The notes below the pieces were generated by a model. That model was not told the DNA's origin. It saw only the letters and a program-made list of their open reading frames with translations, and made no database searches. A stretch of 64,000 nucleotides of DNA. Source: Anaerolineae bacterium. Lineage in GTDB: Bacteria; Chloroflexota; Anaerolineae; Aggregatilineales; Phototrophicaceae. Position numbers and translations under genes: made by a program. Every line of letters starts with the position of its first letter. Positions within the stretch are counted from its first letter, which is position 1. The stretch is from the NCBI GenBank assembly GCA_022820665.1, contig JAJEFB010000026.1, forward strand, positions 1 to 64,000, in the 5' to 3' direction. Of this stretch, positions 21,559 to 31,305 are shown piece after piece.

Positions 21559-23233
21559 AAAAGACTCGTCTTCCCATGACGCGGTTTTGGAAAAGCGTCA
21601 TCAGCAAGATCAGGGCGAAGAGCACAAAAGCCATCGATGAGGCGTAACCGTAGCGGTTGCTGTTCTGCAATTCGTCAAAGATATAGACGCTGGCCGTATT
21701 GACCTTGCTGCCCACCGCGCCGGTGCGCAGGATCCAGATCTGCGTGAAGGCTTGGAAGGTGCCGATTATCGCTACCAGGGACAGGAAGAATACGGTGGGG
21801 GACAGCATGGGCAAGGTGATGTGACGAAAAATGCGCCAGCCGCTGGCGCCGTCAATGCGCGCGGCTTCGTAAAGTTCGCCCGGGATGTTGCCCAAGCCCG
21901 CCAGAAAAATCACCGCGTCGTAGCCGATATAAGTCCAGGTCGAATAGATCATGATCACGACCAGCGCCAGGGCGGGACCCGCAAGGAAATCGGGCAGCCC
22001 AAAAAGCTCGCCGATGGAATTGCGCTCCAGAATCCATCGCTGCGGCTCTATGCCAAAGAGCGAGAGTACGCGGTTCGCCGGCGCGGTTTTGCCCGCGTCA
22101 AACATGACGCGAAAAACGATCGAGGTCGCGACAAAGGGCGTGATGTAGGGTATGAAATAGACCATGCGGAAGAAGGCGCGGAAACGGATCGGCTGGAAGA
22201 GCAGGTACGCCAGCGCCAAGCCAACGGACAATTGCACTGGCACCGTCCCGAATGCGTACATAACAGTAACCCAGAAGCCTTGCAGCAGGTCGTCATCTGC
22301 CTCGGCCAGGGCGGCGGGCAGTTCCGCCATGAGCAGATATCCGCCTACCGCCAGCGTCAGACCGCTAAATGCCATAAGCGTGAAGCGCCTGTTTTCCTGG
22401 GCATTGATACCGCGCTGAAAGATCCTCCAAGCCAGCGCGATAAGAATGACGCCGGCGCTTACAAAGACCAATTGGGACCAAATCGGCAGCGCCTCGCCGG
22501 ACTCGCGGGCGGCGTCAAGCGCCGCCCGGATTTCGGTCAGGGTGAGCTGCAGCAAGAAGACGCCGCTGACGATTAAGGTAGTTGCAAAAGCGCTCCAAAC
22601 AATCAAGTCGTTGCTGCGAGCCGACCGAAAAAACCAAGCTGTCAGCGCGGTGACGCCAATCGCTATGAGCAGGCCGAGAATCATCAGGTTGCCGGCCGCG
22701 AGTACCTCGGGCATAGCAAAACTCTCGCCGAGTTTAGCCATGAACAGTTCAAGACTGGTATTTTGTCCGCGAACTTGACGCGGGATAAGCATGATTGCCG
22801 GGATGAGTTTGAAGAACCAGTCAAGAACCAGCAGCGCTACGTAGCCGCAAACAAGTCCGGACAACAGATTCAAGGATTCGGTCGGCGAATCCGACTCTCG
22901 AAGCGCGCGCAGTACGCGCCGGATCATCAATGCCGCCAAAGCAAAGGCAGCCAGCGCGAACCAGAAAAATAATATATACGCTAGGTTGCCCAGCGCCTTT
23001 TCATAATTGGCGAGGCCATTGTAATGATCCGGGAAACGGCGCCAGCGGTGCAGGCTCACGAAGAAAGCGAATGCCACCGGGAACAGCCCAAACAAGGCAA
23101 TGAGCAAGCCAGCCGGCGCGAGGAATACGTAGGCTGTCAGATTTTCCAGTACAATTCTACCGCGTCGCGTATCAAAAAAGCCCAGTCGTGGAATATCTGT
23201 TGCTCTATGACGATTCATCTGTTGCTCGTGCAT
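21551..23233 (-). CDS. Sugar ABC transporter permease (MalF-like) with large hydrophobic insertion
   Basis: C-terminal core with ELYEAARIDGASGWRIFRHITLPMLSPTVFF; N-terminal about 250 aa extra hydrophobic region. Confidence 0.88.
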   Translation of the reverse strand: MHEQQMNRHRATDIPRLGFFDTRRGRIVLENLTAYVFLAPAGLLIALFGLFPVAFAFFVSLHRWRRFPDHYNGLANYEKALGNLAYILFFWFALAAFALAALMIRRVLRALRESDSPTESLNLLSGLVCGYVALLVLDWFFKLIPAIMLIPRQVRGQNTSLELFMAKLGESFAMPEVLAAGNLMILGLLIAIGVTALTAWFFRSARSNDLIVWSAFATTLIVSGVFLLQLTLTEIRAALDAARESGEALPIWSQLVFVSAGVILIALAWRIFQRGINAQENRRFTLMAFSGLTLAVGGYLLMAELPAALAEADDDLLQGFWVTVMYAFGTVPVQLSVGLALAYLLFQPIRFRAFFRMVYFIPYITPFVATSIVFRVMFDAGKTAPANRVLSLFGIEPQRWILERNSIGELFGLPDFLAGPALALVVIMIYSTWTYIGYDAVIFLAGLGNIPGELYEAARIDGASGWRIFRHITLPMLSPTVFFLSLVAIIGTFQAFTQIWILRTGAVGSKVNTASVYIFDELQNSNRYGYASSMAFVLFALILLMTLFQNRVMGRRVFYA

Positions 23234-23342
23234 TCCATCCGGCTGCGCTCATTATAGCTAAAGCAGACGCGAAATCCAAAACAATGCAGCGGTCGATTGT
23301 AGTGATTCCAAGTAAGCAATGTAAAAAATGAGGAGCCTGTAC

Positions 23343-23415
23343 GGGCGAGCCGACGGCTCGCCCTCAAAATAAACACAAGCGGAACGATAGCAATGGGTCA
23401 GCCACCGGCTGACCC
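23343..23415. repeat. Two adjacent 9-bp-stem palindromes
   Basis: GGGCGAGCC-GAC-GGCTCGCCC (23343-23363) and GGGTCAGCC-ACC-GGCTGACCC (23395-23415), bracketed by CTGTACGGG (23337-23345)/CCCGTACAG (23413-23421). Confidence 0.8.
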
Positions 23416-23601
23416 GTACAGATTTCGACCGTTGGATGTGGATGGGGGTGAAGTGTGGCATTTTTTCTCATTACTTACTTGGTTCTACTGTGTAGTGAAG
23501 TCAGCTGAAATAAGGAACAACAAACTGACAGCCGATAGAGGTGATCCGCTGGTCCATGATACAATGGAGCGCGATAATCACACATGCGAGGACGACGTTC
23601 G

Positions 23602-24522
23602 ATGCCTCGAATCCATGTTATTGGCGCTCTGGTATATGACCTGGTGTTTAATGTCCCCGATTGGATTGAACCCAATCGCGCGGTTCACGCCTCCCAGGTG
23701 ACCTTGTCCCCCGGCGGCAAAGCCTTAAACCAGGCTGCGGCGGCCCGTCTGCTCGGCGCTGATGTGGCGCTGATAGGTTGTGTAGGCGACGATCTTTTTG
23801 GCGCGCAGATGCTGCATGAACTGCGGAATATCGGCGTGAACATCGACCATGTCATGACGCACGGCTCAGCCAGGACCAGTTTGGCCAGTATCGTGGTCAA
23901 AGACTTGGTCCCGGGCTTTATCGGCGCGCCGGATGCCAGCCGCAAGATCGGCGAAGGCGATATCGACAGAGCCCTGCGGCATCTGCAAAAGGACGATCTG
24001 CTGTTAATTGACTTCGAAATCCCTCAGGAACTGGTTCATTATGCGCTGACACTCGCCAAGAACGCTGGCGCTACAACTGTCGTTAATCCCGCGCCATTCT
24101 TTACCCGCGACGCCTTCGTTTTCGAATATCTTCATTTGGTGGATGTCATCATACCCAACAAGTTTGAGGCGCAACTGATCGCCGGGGACGACAGTGATGA
24201 CCCGGACGTGTTGGCGCGTCGATTGCTGAATATGGGGATCAGACGAGTCGTAATGACACTGGGAGAAGATGGCTGCGTACTATATGAAAGGGAGCGCAAG
24301 CTGGAGCAATCCGCATTCGCGGTCGCGGTCGTGGATACAACCGGCGCGAGCGACGCCTTTGTCGGGGCTTACGCGCTTGCTATGGTCAAAGGCTGGTCCG
24401 GCAAGCGGGCGCTGAAGTTCGCTACAGCGGCGGCTGGACTCGCTTGCAGCAAACACGGTACTATGTCGTCATTGCCGCGATTGAGCGATGTAAATTCGCT
24501 TTTGCGGGCGCAGGGTAAGTAA
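23602..24522 (+). CDS. PfkB/ribokinase-family carbohydrate kinase
   Basis: SPGGKALNQAAAARLLGADVALIGCVGDDLFG; DTTGASDAFVGAYALAM. Confidence 0.9.
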   Translation: MPRIHVIGALVYDLVFNVPDWIEPNRAVHASQVTLSPGGKALNQAAAARLLGADVALIGCVGDDLFGAQMLHELRNIGVNIDHVMTHGSARTSLASIVVKDLVPGFIGAPDASRKIGEGDIDRALRHLQKDDLLLIDFEIPQELVHYALTLAKNAGATTVVNPAPFFTRDAFVFEYLHLVDVIIPNKFEAQLIAGDDSDDPDVLARRLLNMGIRRVVMTLGEDGCVLYERERKLEQSAFAVAVVDTTGASDAFVGAYALAMVKGWSGKRALKFATAAAGLACSKHGTMSSLPRLSDVNSLLRAQGK

Positions 24523-24577
24523 ACGCTTACGATCTCTAGAGTTGCGTAACCGCACATATCGTCACGGGTTTTAGACT

Positions 24578-25192
24578 ATGCAAAAGTTGTTCGCGCGACG
24601 CAAGAAATACAAAACGCTTGATGACAGGGCGCTGGTAGAATTGGCCGCCGACGACAAAGAGGCATTTGGCGAGCTTTACGAGAGATATTTGACCAAGATG
24701 TACAACTATGTCTACTATCGTACCGGCAACACGCACGACGCCGAGGATTTGACCGCCAAGGTATTTCAGCGAGCGATGTCTCATATTGGCGCTTATGTCG
24801 ACAGGGGTCTGCCCTTTCAAGCCTGGCTCTATCGTATCGCTCACAATTTGGTTGCCAACTGGCATCGTGATCAGGGCAGACGCAAGATCATCGCGCTTGA
24901 TGATTTTGTCGCGCATTCGCTGCAATCCGAAGCGCCGGATCGCTGGACCGAAGAGCAGGAAGAGCAAAAGCAACTTATGGAGGCGGTGCGCCGATTGCCG
25001 GAAGATCGCCAGCAGTTGCTCTTGCTGAAATTCATCGAGCAATTGTCAAATGCGGAAATCGGCGAGATTATGGGTCGAACGGAAGGCGCGGTCAAATCGC
25101 TGTATCACCGGACGCTATTGGCCTTGCGGGAAGATTTGCAGCGCCAGGAAGATATCGGCGCCGCTCGTCGTCTAAGCGGAAGAGAGGGATAA
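24578..25192 (+). CDS. ECF-type RNA polymerase sigma factor
   Basis: FGELYERYLTKMYNYVYYRTGNTHDAEDLTAKVFQRA; LLLLKFIEQLSNAEIGEIMGRTEGAVKSLYHRTL. Confidence 0.93.
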   Translation: MQKLFARRKKYKTLDDRALVELAADDKEAFGELYERYLTKMYNYVYYRTGNTHDAEDLTAKVFQRAMSHIGAYVDRGLPFQAWLYRIAHNLVANWHRDQGRRKIIALDDFVAHSLQSEAPDRWTEEQEEQKQLMEAVRRLPEDRQQLLLLKFIEQLSNAEIGEIMGRTEGAVKSLYHRTLLALREDLQRQEDIGAARRLSGREG

Positions 25193-25200
25193 GAGCGATC

Positions 25201-25584
25201 ATGGATTCACATGCCGACGCGAAGGCGCAAGACTTCGTCGATGACATCACCGGCGCGCTACAACGGGGAGATTCGATAGACCCGCTTGTTGACTTGTCCG
25301 ACGGCGCCCACGAGGAGTATGCGGATCTGGTTTCTGTCATTCAAGATTTGCGCGATACCTTGCTTCCGGTTGAGCCGAGCGCGGAATTTGCCGCTCACTT
25401 AAAAACGCAACTGCTGGAAAGCGAAGCGGGGCTGGCGGCGCGATTAAGGAAAATGCCCGCGCGCCTTCATGTCGCTGCGATTCTTGCCCTGTTCGCCGGA
25501 TTCAGCCTGCTGCTTTCGAGGCGACTATTCGGCGACTCCACCGCGCAGGAAATCTCCGAGGAACCTGTCGCGACAGCGCTTTAG
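25201..25584 (+). CDS. Small single-TM protein, possible anti-sigma partner
   Basis: 127 aa, starts 8 nt after the sigma factor stop; one hydrophobic segment LHVAAILALFAGFSLLLS. Confidence 0.6.
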   Translation: MDSHADAKAQDFVDDITGALQRGDSIDPLVDLSDGAHEEYADLVSVIQDLRDTLLPVEPSAEFAAHLKTQLLESEAGLAARLRKMPARLHVAAILALFAGFSLLLSRRLFGDSTAQEISEEPVATAL

Positions 25585-25808
25585 CTTCCCTTCCTTTTGA
25601 TACCGAATTATTCACTGAGCCGCTCGGCGCGCAACCGGCGAAGATGTTCCAGGCATACCGTACTCGCGCAAAATAGCAAACCTGCTTGTCACAAGAGCGC
25701 CACAGTTTACATAAACGGTACGAGGCGGTTTTCGCTTTGAACTGTATTGGCGCATCTTCAGGACGACGGACTATTTCGTCGACTATTGATTTTGATTAGG
25801 ACCGGTCA

Positions 25809-26909
25809 ATGGCAGAGACCCGGCTAACGCTACGACAACTGAATCGGACATTATTGGCCCGGCAAATGCTCCTGGAACGTCGGGAGGCGCATCCAGTTGC
25901 CGCTACCGAGCATCTGATCGCCTTGCAGTCACAGATACCCAATCCGCCCTATATTGGCTTGTGGACACGGCTACGCCTGTTCGAACGCGGTCAACTGACC
26001 GAGCTATTGGCGTCTCGCGAGATAGTGCGCGCGCCGTGGGTACGCTCGACCTTGCACCTGGTTTCGGCGGCGGATCATCAACGCTTTCAGTCGGTCATTC
26101 AGCCGGCGCTGGTTCGCGGTCTTCGGTCGTTTTTTGGGGCGCGCGGCGCGGACCTGAATATCGAGCGACTGCTAAGCATCGCCAAGCCCTTCCTGGAGTC
26201 AAATCAGCCTTCGATAGGCGCGCTTCGCAAGCATTTGCAGGAGCACGAGCCGGAATTGAACAAGGAAGCGATGGCTTATGCCGTGCGCAGCCACCTGCCG
26301 CTGGTTCAAATACCGCCTAGCGGGAGCTGGGGCGCGGGTACGCGCGCGACCTACACGACCGCGGATAGCTGGCTGGGACCGGCCAATCCCTCCGATCTGC
26401 CAAGCCTATTCCGCCGATATCTGGCGGCTTATGGTCCCGCGGACATCATGGATTTCCAGACCTGGACCGGCATGACCCATTTGAAGTCTCAACTGGCGCC
26501 GACGCTAGCCGATCTCGTGGTTTATCAGAGCGAAAGCGGCCGGGACATGTACGACCTGCCCGAATTGACAATTGCCGCGCCTGACTCGATAGCGCCACTT
26601 CGCTTCATCCCGGAATACGATAACATTCTTATCGCGCATCGGGATCGGTCGCGAATCCTCCCCGACGAGCATCGCAAAAAAGTTTTTCTGAGCGCCGGCC
26701 GCGTCATTGGCACGGTCTTGATCGACGGTTTTGTCGGCGCAACCTGGAACGTCAAAAAGGACAAGCGCTCCTTAACTCTCAATGTCAAGCTCTTCGAGGC
26801 GCAGCCAAAGGATTGTTTGCGGGCAATAGAGGAAGAGGGCAATCGGCTGCTTCAGTTCTTTGACGAGGAGGCAAGCAGCCACACCGTCGTGATCGATACC
26901 TACGATTGA
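25809..26909 (+). CDS. Winged-helix DNA-binding domain protein (HTH_42/AlkZ-like)
   Basis: LNRTLLARQMLLERREAHPVAATEHLIALQSQIPNPPYIGLWTRLR; REIVRAPWVRSTLHLVSAADH. Confidence 0.85.
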   Translation: MAETRLTLRQLNRTLLARQMLLERREAHPVAATEHLIALQSQIPNPPYIGLWTRLRLFERGQLTELLASREIVRAPWVRSTLHLVSAADHQRFQSVIQPALVRGLRSFFGARGADLNIERLLSIAKPFLESNQPSIGALRKHLQEHEPELNKEAMAYAVRSHLPLVQIPPSGSWGAGTRATYTTADSWLGPANPSDLPSLFRRYLAAYGPADIMDFQTWTGMTHLKSQLAPTLADLVVYQSESGRDMYDLPELTIAAPDSIAPLRFIPEYDNILIAHRDRSRILPDEHRKKVFLSAGRVIGTVLIDGFVGATWNVKKDKRSLTLNVKLFEAQPKDCLRAIEEEGNRLLQFFDEEASSHTVVIDTYD

Positions 26910-26995
26910 GCGCCGGCGCGCACTCTACTCGTTCATGCATTTGCATGGTAGTCTGTTGTTTTGATGTTCAATAGGGTAGATACGGTCCGCTGATC

Positions 26996-28549
26996 ATGCC
27001 ACCGGCACAAAAAATCACGGCTTTGCGCGGCATGCGCGACGTATTCAGCGCTGAATACGCGCAGCGCAGAGAGATTCAGACGCAACTGGAAGGGCACCTG
27101 CTGCGGCATTCCTACGTGCCGATTGAATTGCCAATCCTGGAAAACACCGAACTCTATCTGCGCAAATCTGGCGAAGACATCGCCTCACGTTTGTATGAGT
27201 TCGATTTCAAGAGCCGGCGCATCGCCCTGCGACCGGAGGTTACAGCGTCCATTTTGCGCGCATATGTTGAGCATTTGCAAGAAGAGCCGCTGCCATTGCG
27301 GATTCAGTACGCGGGACCGGTCTTTCGCTACGAGAAGCCACAGCAGAACCGATTCCGGCAGTTTACCGTTGCCGGCGCCGAGCTTTTGGGCGCGGCGGGA
27401 CCATTGGCGGATGCGGAAATTCTCTACCTGGCTTGCAGCGGGTTGGGGGCGCTTGGACTTCGCAAGTTCCGTCTCGTTGTCGGTCATAGCGAGATACTGG
27501 CGGGTTTTTTGACTTCGCTGGGCTTGCGCAGGCAACTCCTGAATTATCTCCTGCGCAACATGGAAAACGTCCGCAAACGCGGCATGGAGGCTGTGGTAGA
27601 TTCTCTATGCGATCTCTATCCCGACCTTGCTGGTCTTGCGACCGCAGAAGCGGGTTCTCGACCAGCCGACGGCTCCAAGAGCCAGCGCTTGATTGATTTG
27701 CTGCGCGAGATGAATGATAGCGAAGCGCATCAAGCAATCACGGACTTTCTGCACAGCCTCAATATCCGCATAGATACCAATCGTGACGAAGACGAAGTTA
27801 TCGACCGGCTTTTGCACAAGATCCGAGAAGACGAACAAGCCCCGAGAGTTCGAATCGCGCTCGAATACATGCGCAAGCTGAGCGATCTGACTGGTCCATC
27901 AGGAGAAGTCCTTGGGCGGGCGCGCGACTTGTTCGCGGAATACGGTGTCAATCCAAGCGCCCTGGACACTTTGGAGGCGACATTCCTTCAACTCGGTCTA
28001 TTCGGCGAGCTGGACGCGGATATACATTTGGACTTGGGATTGAATAGAGGATTGCACTATTACACCGGCTTGATGTTCGAGATCCACTGCCCGAGCGAAA
28101 GCGGGGAAGATATCCAGCTTTGTGGAGGCGGGCGCTACGATAATTTGGTCAGTATTCTTGGCGGTAACGAGCCAACGCCGGCTGCGGGCTTCGCCTACGG
28201 CATCGAGCGGGTCGCCAGCGTTTTGGATATCGCAGATCGTCGGTCGCTGAACCGTCCTGACGTATACGTCATTCCGGTAGCGGAGGGCGAAGTCGCCTAT
28301 TGCCTGCAATTGGCGAACAGTCTTCGCGCCCGGAGTCTGGTGGTGGAGGTCGGCCTTGACGACCGCAATTTGCGCAGGAGCCTCAAGCATGCTGATCGCA
28401 AGGGAGCGGAGGCAGTTGTCATCGTTGGCGAGAGAGAACGCGCGCAAGGTCAAGTCGTCCTGAGAGATATGCGCAGTCGTCAAGAGATGACCGTCGCCCT
28501 GGACGAGGTCCCCGATGTAGTGACGAGGGTGTTCACGGACGATGATTGA
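26996..28549 (+). CDS. hisZ: ATP phosphoribosyltransferase regulatory subunit / histidyl-tRNA synthetase-like protein
   Basis: Class II motif 2 GPVFRYEKPQQNRFRQFTVAGAELLG; LNRGLHYYTGLMFE; CGGGRYDNL; C-terminal anticodon-binding-like domain; overlaps hisG by 8 nt. Confidence 0.8.
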   Translation: MPPAQKITALRGMRDVFSAEYAQRREIQTQLEGHLLRHSYVPIELPILENTELYLRKSGEDIASRLYEFDFKSRRIALRPEVTASILRAYVEHLQEEPLPLRIQYAGPVFRYEKPQQNRFRQFTVAGAELLGAAGPLADAEILYLACSGLGALGLRKFRLVVGHSEILAGFLTSLGLRRQLLNYLLRNMENVRKRGMEAVVDSLCDLYPDLAGLATAEAGSRPADGSKSQRLIDLLREMNDSEAHQAITDFLHSLNIRIDTNRDEDEVIDRLLHKIREDEQAPRVRIALEYMRKLSDLTGPSGEVLGRARDLFAEYGVNPSALDTLEATFLQLGLFGELDADIHLDLGLNRGLHYYTGLMFEIHCPSESGEDIQLCGGGRYDNLVSILGGNEPTPAAGFAYGIERVASVLDIADRRSLNRPDVYVIPVAEGEVAYCLQLANSLRARSLVVEVGLDDRNLRRSLKHADRKGAEAVVIVGERERAQGQVVLRDMRSRQEMTVALDEVPDVVTRVFTDDD

Positions 28550-29582
28550 CAGGGCTGCCGCGGACAAACTGATACTGGCATTGCCAAGCAAGGGAAGGTT
28601 GGGGGAGGCTTCCGAGAGTTTTTTTGGTCGGGCGGGCTTGCGGATATACAAACCCAATCGACGTCAGTACACGGCGACGATCCCCAGCTTGCCGCGCGCC
28701 GAGGTCGTCTATCAGCGTCCGCGCGATATCCTCGGCAAGGTAGGCGAGGGACGCGTCGATATCGGTATCACGGGTTACGATATCGTTGCCGAATACGGTG
28801 GTGAAACGGAAGACGTGATTGTCATTGAAAAGCTCGGGTTTGGCAGATGCGAATTGCTTTTGGCCGTGCCCGATTCCTGGATTGACGTCACGTCGATTGC
28901 GGACTTGGCCGACCTGAGTTTGCGGTATCACGAACGTGGAAAACAGCTGCGTATCGCCACGAAATATGGGAACTTGACCAAAGGTTTTATGTACCACCAG
29001 GGCATCTCCCAGTTTTTGCTGGTTCATGCCGACGGCGCCATGGAAGCCGCGCCCCGCATGGGTTACGCTGATATGATCGCTGACTTGTCCGAAACGGGCA
29101 CTACCTTGCGCGAGAACCACCTGCGGCCAATTGACGGCGGCGCGATACTCGCTTCGCAAGCGGTGCTCATTGGCAATCGCCGCAGCTTGCGCGCATCGTC
29201 GGCCAAGCTGGAGACCTTGCGTGAGATGATTGAGCTAATTGAGGCGCATCGTCGCGCCAGCCGGTTTGTATCTCTGCGCGCGAACATCCGGGGCCAATCC
29301 GTTGCGGATGTACAAGGGCGAATTCTTGCCAACCCCGCGTTAAGCGGAAGCAAAGGACCCGGCGTCGTTGAGGTGGCCAGTCCGCAGGGAGTTGCTGAAA
29401 AATGGTTCGAAACAAACTTGCTGGTGCCGGCGGACCTGATCCACAAAACCATGCAGCACTTGCGGGATCTTGGCGGGACCGACATCATCGTGATGAGACC
29501 GAATTATGTCTTTGACGACAAGTCGGAAACTTATGGGCGATTTGAATCATTGTTGTCTGGAGGCGATAATGTCAGTTTGTGA
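28542..29582 (+). CDS. hisG: ATP phosphoribosyltransferase, long form
   Basis: LILALPSKGRLGEAS; RDILGKVGEGRVDIGITGYDIVAEYG; C-terminal about 80-aa extension. Confidence 0.92.
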   Translation: MIDRAAADKLILALPSKGRLGEASESFFGRAGLRIYKPNRRQYTATIPSLPRAEVVYQRPRDILGKVGEGRVDIGITGYDIVAEYGGETEDVIVIEKLGFGRCELLLAVPDSWIDVTSIADLADLSLRYHERGKQLRIATKYGNLTKGFMYHQGISQFLLVHADGAMEAAPRMGYADMIADLSETGTTLRENHLRPIDGGAILASQAVLIGNRRSLRASSAKLETLREMIELIEAHRRASRFVSLRANIRGQSVADVQGRILANPALSGSKGPGVVEVASPQGVAEKWFETNLLVPADLIHKTMQHLRDLGGTDIIVMRPNYVFDDKSETYGRFESLLSGGDNVSL

Positions 29583-29591
29583 GAATAGACC

Positions 29592-30434
29592 ATGAGCAAG
29601 GTTGGCATCATTAATCCGGGCGCCATGGGTATATCGATCGCGGCTTCGACGCGGGCTGCCGGGCACGATGTGCTATGGTCTTCCGCCGGACGCAGCCCGG
29701 CAAGTCGACAACGGGCCGCGGAACAGGGCTTGCTCGATGTCGATTCGATTGAGGAGCTCTGCGCGGCCTGCGAATTGATTCTATGCGTCTGCCCTCCACA
29801 TGCTGCGGAAGCCGTGGCGCAATCGGTCATCGAGACCGGATTCCGCGGTCTGTATTGCGATGGCAATGCGATCGCGCCCCAGAAGGCTCTCGCAATAGGC
29901 GAAAGAATGGACGCGGCGGGCATCGACTTCGTTGACGGCAGCATCATCGGACCGCCGGCATGGAAGCCGGGCAGCACGCGCTTCTACCTCTCGGGCGCCT
30001 CCGCTACGCATGTGGCTGACTTGTTTGCGGCTACTGTCACGGAAGCGATTGTGATAGGGGACGAGGTCGGACGAGCCTCGGCGCTGAAGATGGTATTCGC
30101 GTCGGGGACAAAAGGATTCACAGCCTTGCAATCGGCGATTCAGGCGCTTGCCGAGCGCCTTGGCGTACGAGAAGACTTGTATCGCGAGTGGGAAAGGCGC
30201 GATCCCGATTCAGCGACCAGGGCGCAAAACAATATGCGTGGCGTCACCGAGAAAGCCTGGCGCTTCACGGGCGAGATGAAAGAAATCGCCAATACCTTTG
30301 AAGGGGCGGGGCTGCCGAACGGATTCTTCCTCGCCGCCCACGACATCTACCAAGGCATGTCGCATTTCAAAGAGGCCGATGAATTGCCGACGCTCGACGA
30401 GGTTCTAGCTGCGTTGCTGTACGCTCGCCATTAG
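29592..30434 (+). CDS. NAD(P)-dependent oxidoreductase, 6PGDH-like with DUF1932-type C-terminus
   Basis: MSKVGIINPGAMGISIAASTRAAGHDVLW; VDGSIIGPPAWKPGSTRFYLSG. Confidence 0.85.
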   Translation: MSKVGIINPGAMGISIAASTRAAGHDVLWSSAGRSPASRQRAAEQGLLDVDSIEELCAACELILCVCPPHAAEAVAQSVIETGFRGLYCDGNAIAPQKALAIGERMDAAGIDFVDGSIIGPPAWKPGSTRFYLSGASATHVADLFAATVTEAIVIGDEVGRASALKMVFASGTKGFTALQSAIQALAERLGVREDLYREWERRDPDSATRAQNNMRGVTEKAWRFTGEMKEIANTFEGAGLPNGFFLAAHDIYQGMSHFKEADELPTLDEVLAALLYARH

Positions 30435-31222
30435 TCGGCGGACTTCAAGGCTTTGACTAACTCCGGCAAACCCTCGAATACAAAATCCGGCCTGGTCGCG
30501 CTTTCGGCTAGACTCGTCTCATCTTCGACCCCGGTCATGACCAGCGCGGTCTTGATGCCGAGCGACTGCGCTCCCTGGATATCAGTGCCGATGCGGTCAC
30601 CGATCATCAGCGTCTCTTGCGGATCCGCGTCCAATTGACGTAGCGCCGCCTCGAACATGCCGCGTTCCGGCTTTCCGATGACAATTGGCGGCTGACCGGA
30701 GGCGGCCTCGAGTAGCGCCAGAATGCTGCCGGCGCCCGGAACCAAGCCCTCCGGAGAAGGAAAAGACGAATCCGGATTCGTGCCGATGAAGCCGGCGCCG
30801 CCGCGAATCAGCAGCGTTGCCTTACGTACTTTTTCGTAAGTCAGATCAATGTCGATGCCGCATACGACCAAGTCAGCATCATCTTCGACTATCATGAAAC
30901 CAGCCTTCGTCAGGATCTGCTTCAGTCCCGCGCCGCCAACCACAAATATGCGCGTGCCGGGTGGAAACTTCGTCCCTAAGAAGCTGGCGGTTGCTGTGCC
31001 GCTGGTGACAATATGCGAGGGCTGCAATCCACGCACATTGAGCTTCGCGAGCTTGTTCACATAGTCCATCCGGGTTTTGCTGCTGTTGTTGGTGGCAAGC
31101 ACAAAACCGATGTCATTGTCCAACATATAAGCGAAAAAGTCGTGCAAGCCGGGCAAAGGCTGCATGCCGCGCCACAAGACACCGTCCATGTCGGAGATAA
31201 TCGCTCGTATTTGTTTGAGCAA
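30431..31222 (-). CDS. HAD-IIA family hydrolase (NagD-like)
   Basis: IISDMDGVLWRGMQPLPG; VLATNNSSKTR; MIGDRIGTDIQGAQSLGIKTALVMTG. Confidence 0.92.
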   Translation of the reverse strand: MLKQIRAIISDMDGVLWRGMQPLPGLHDFFAYMLDNDIGFVLATNNSSKTRMDYVNKLAKLNVRGLQPSHIVTSGTATASFLGTKFPPGTRIFVVGGAGLKQILTKAGFMIVEDDADLVVCGIDIDLTYEKVRKATLLIRGGAGFIGTNPDSSFPSPEGLVPGAGSILALLEAASGQPPIVIGKPERGMFEAALRQLDADPQETLMIGDRIGTDIQGAQSLGIKTALVMTGVEDETSLAESATRPDFVFEGLPELVKALKSAD

Positions 31223-31305
31223 TTGACTTTTCCTCTCTTCTGATGGGTCAAGCGGTTATTCTAGCATGCGCGCGGCAAGTTTAGGCAGGCGCCTCCGGAA
31301 TGCGA

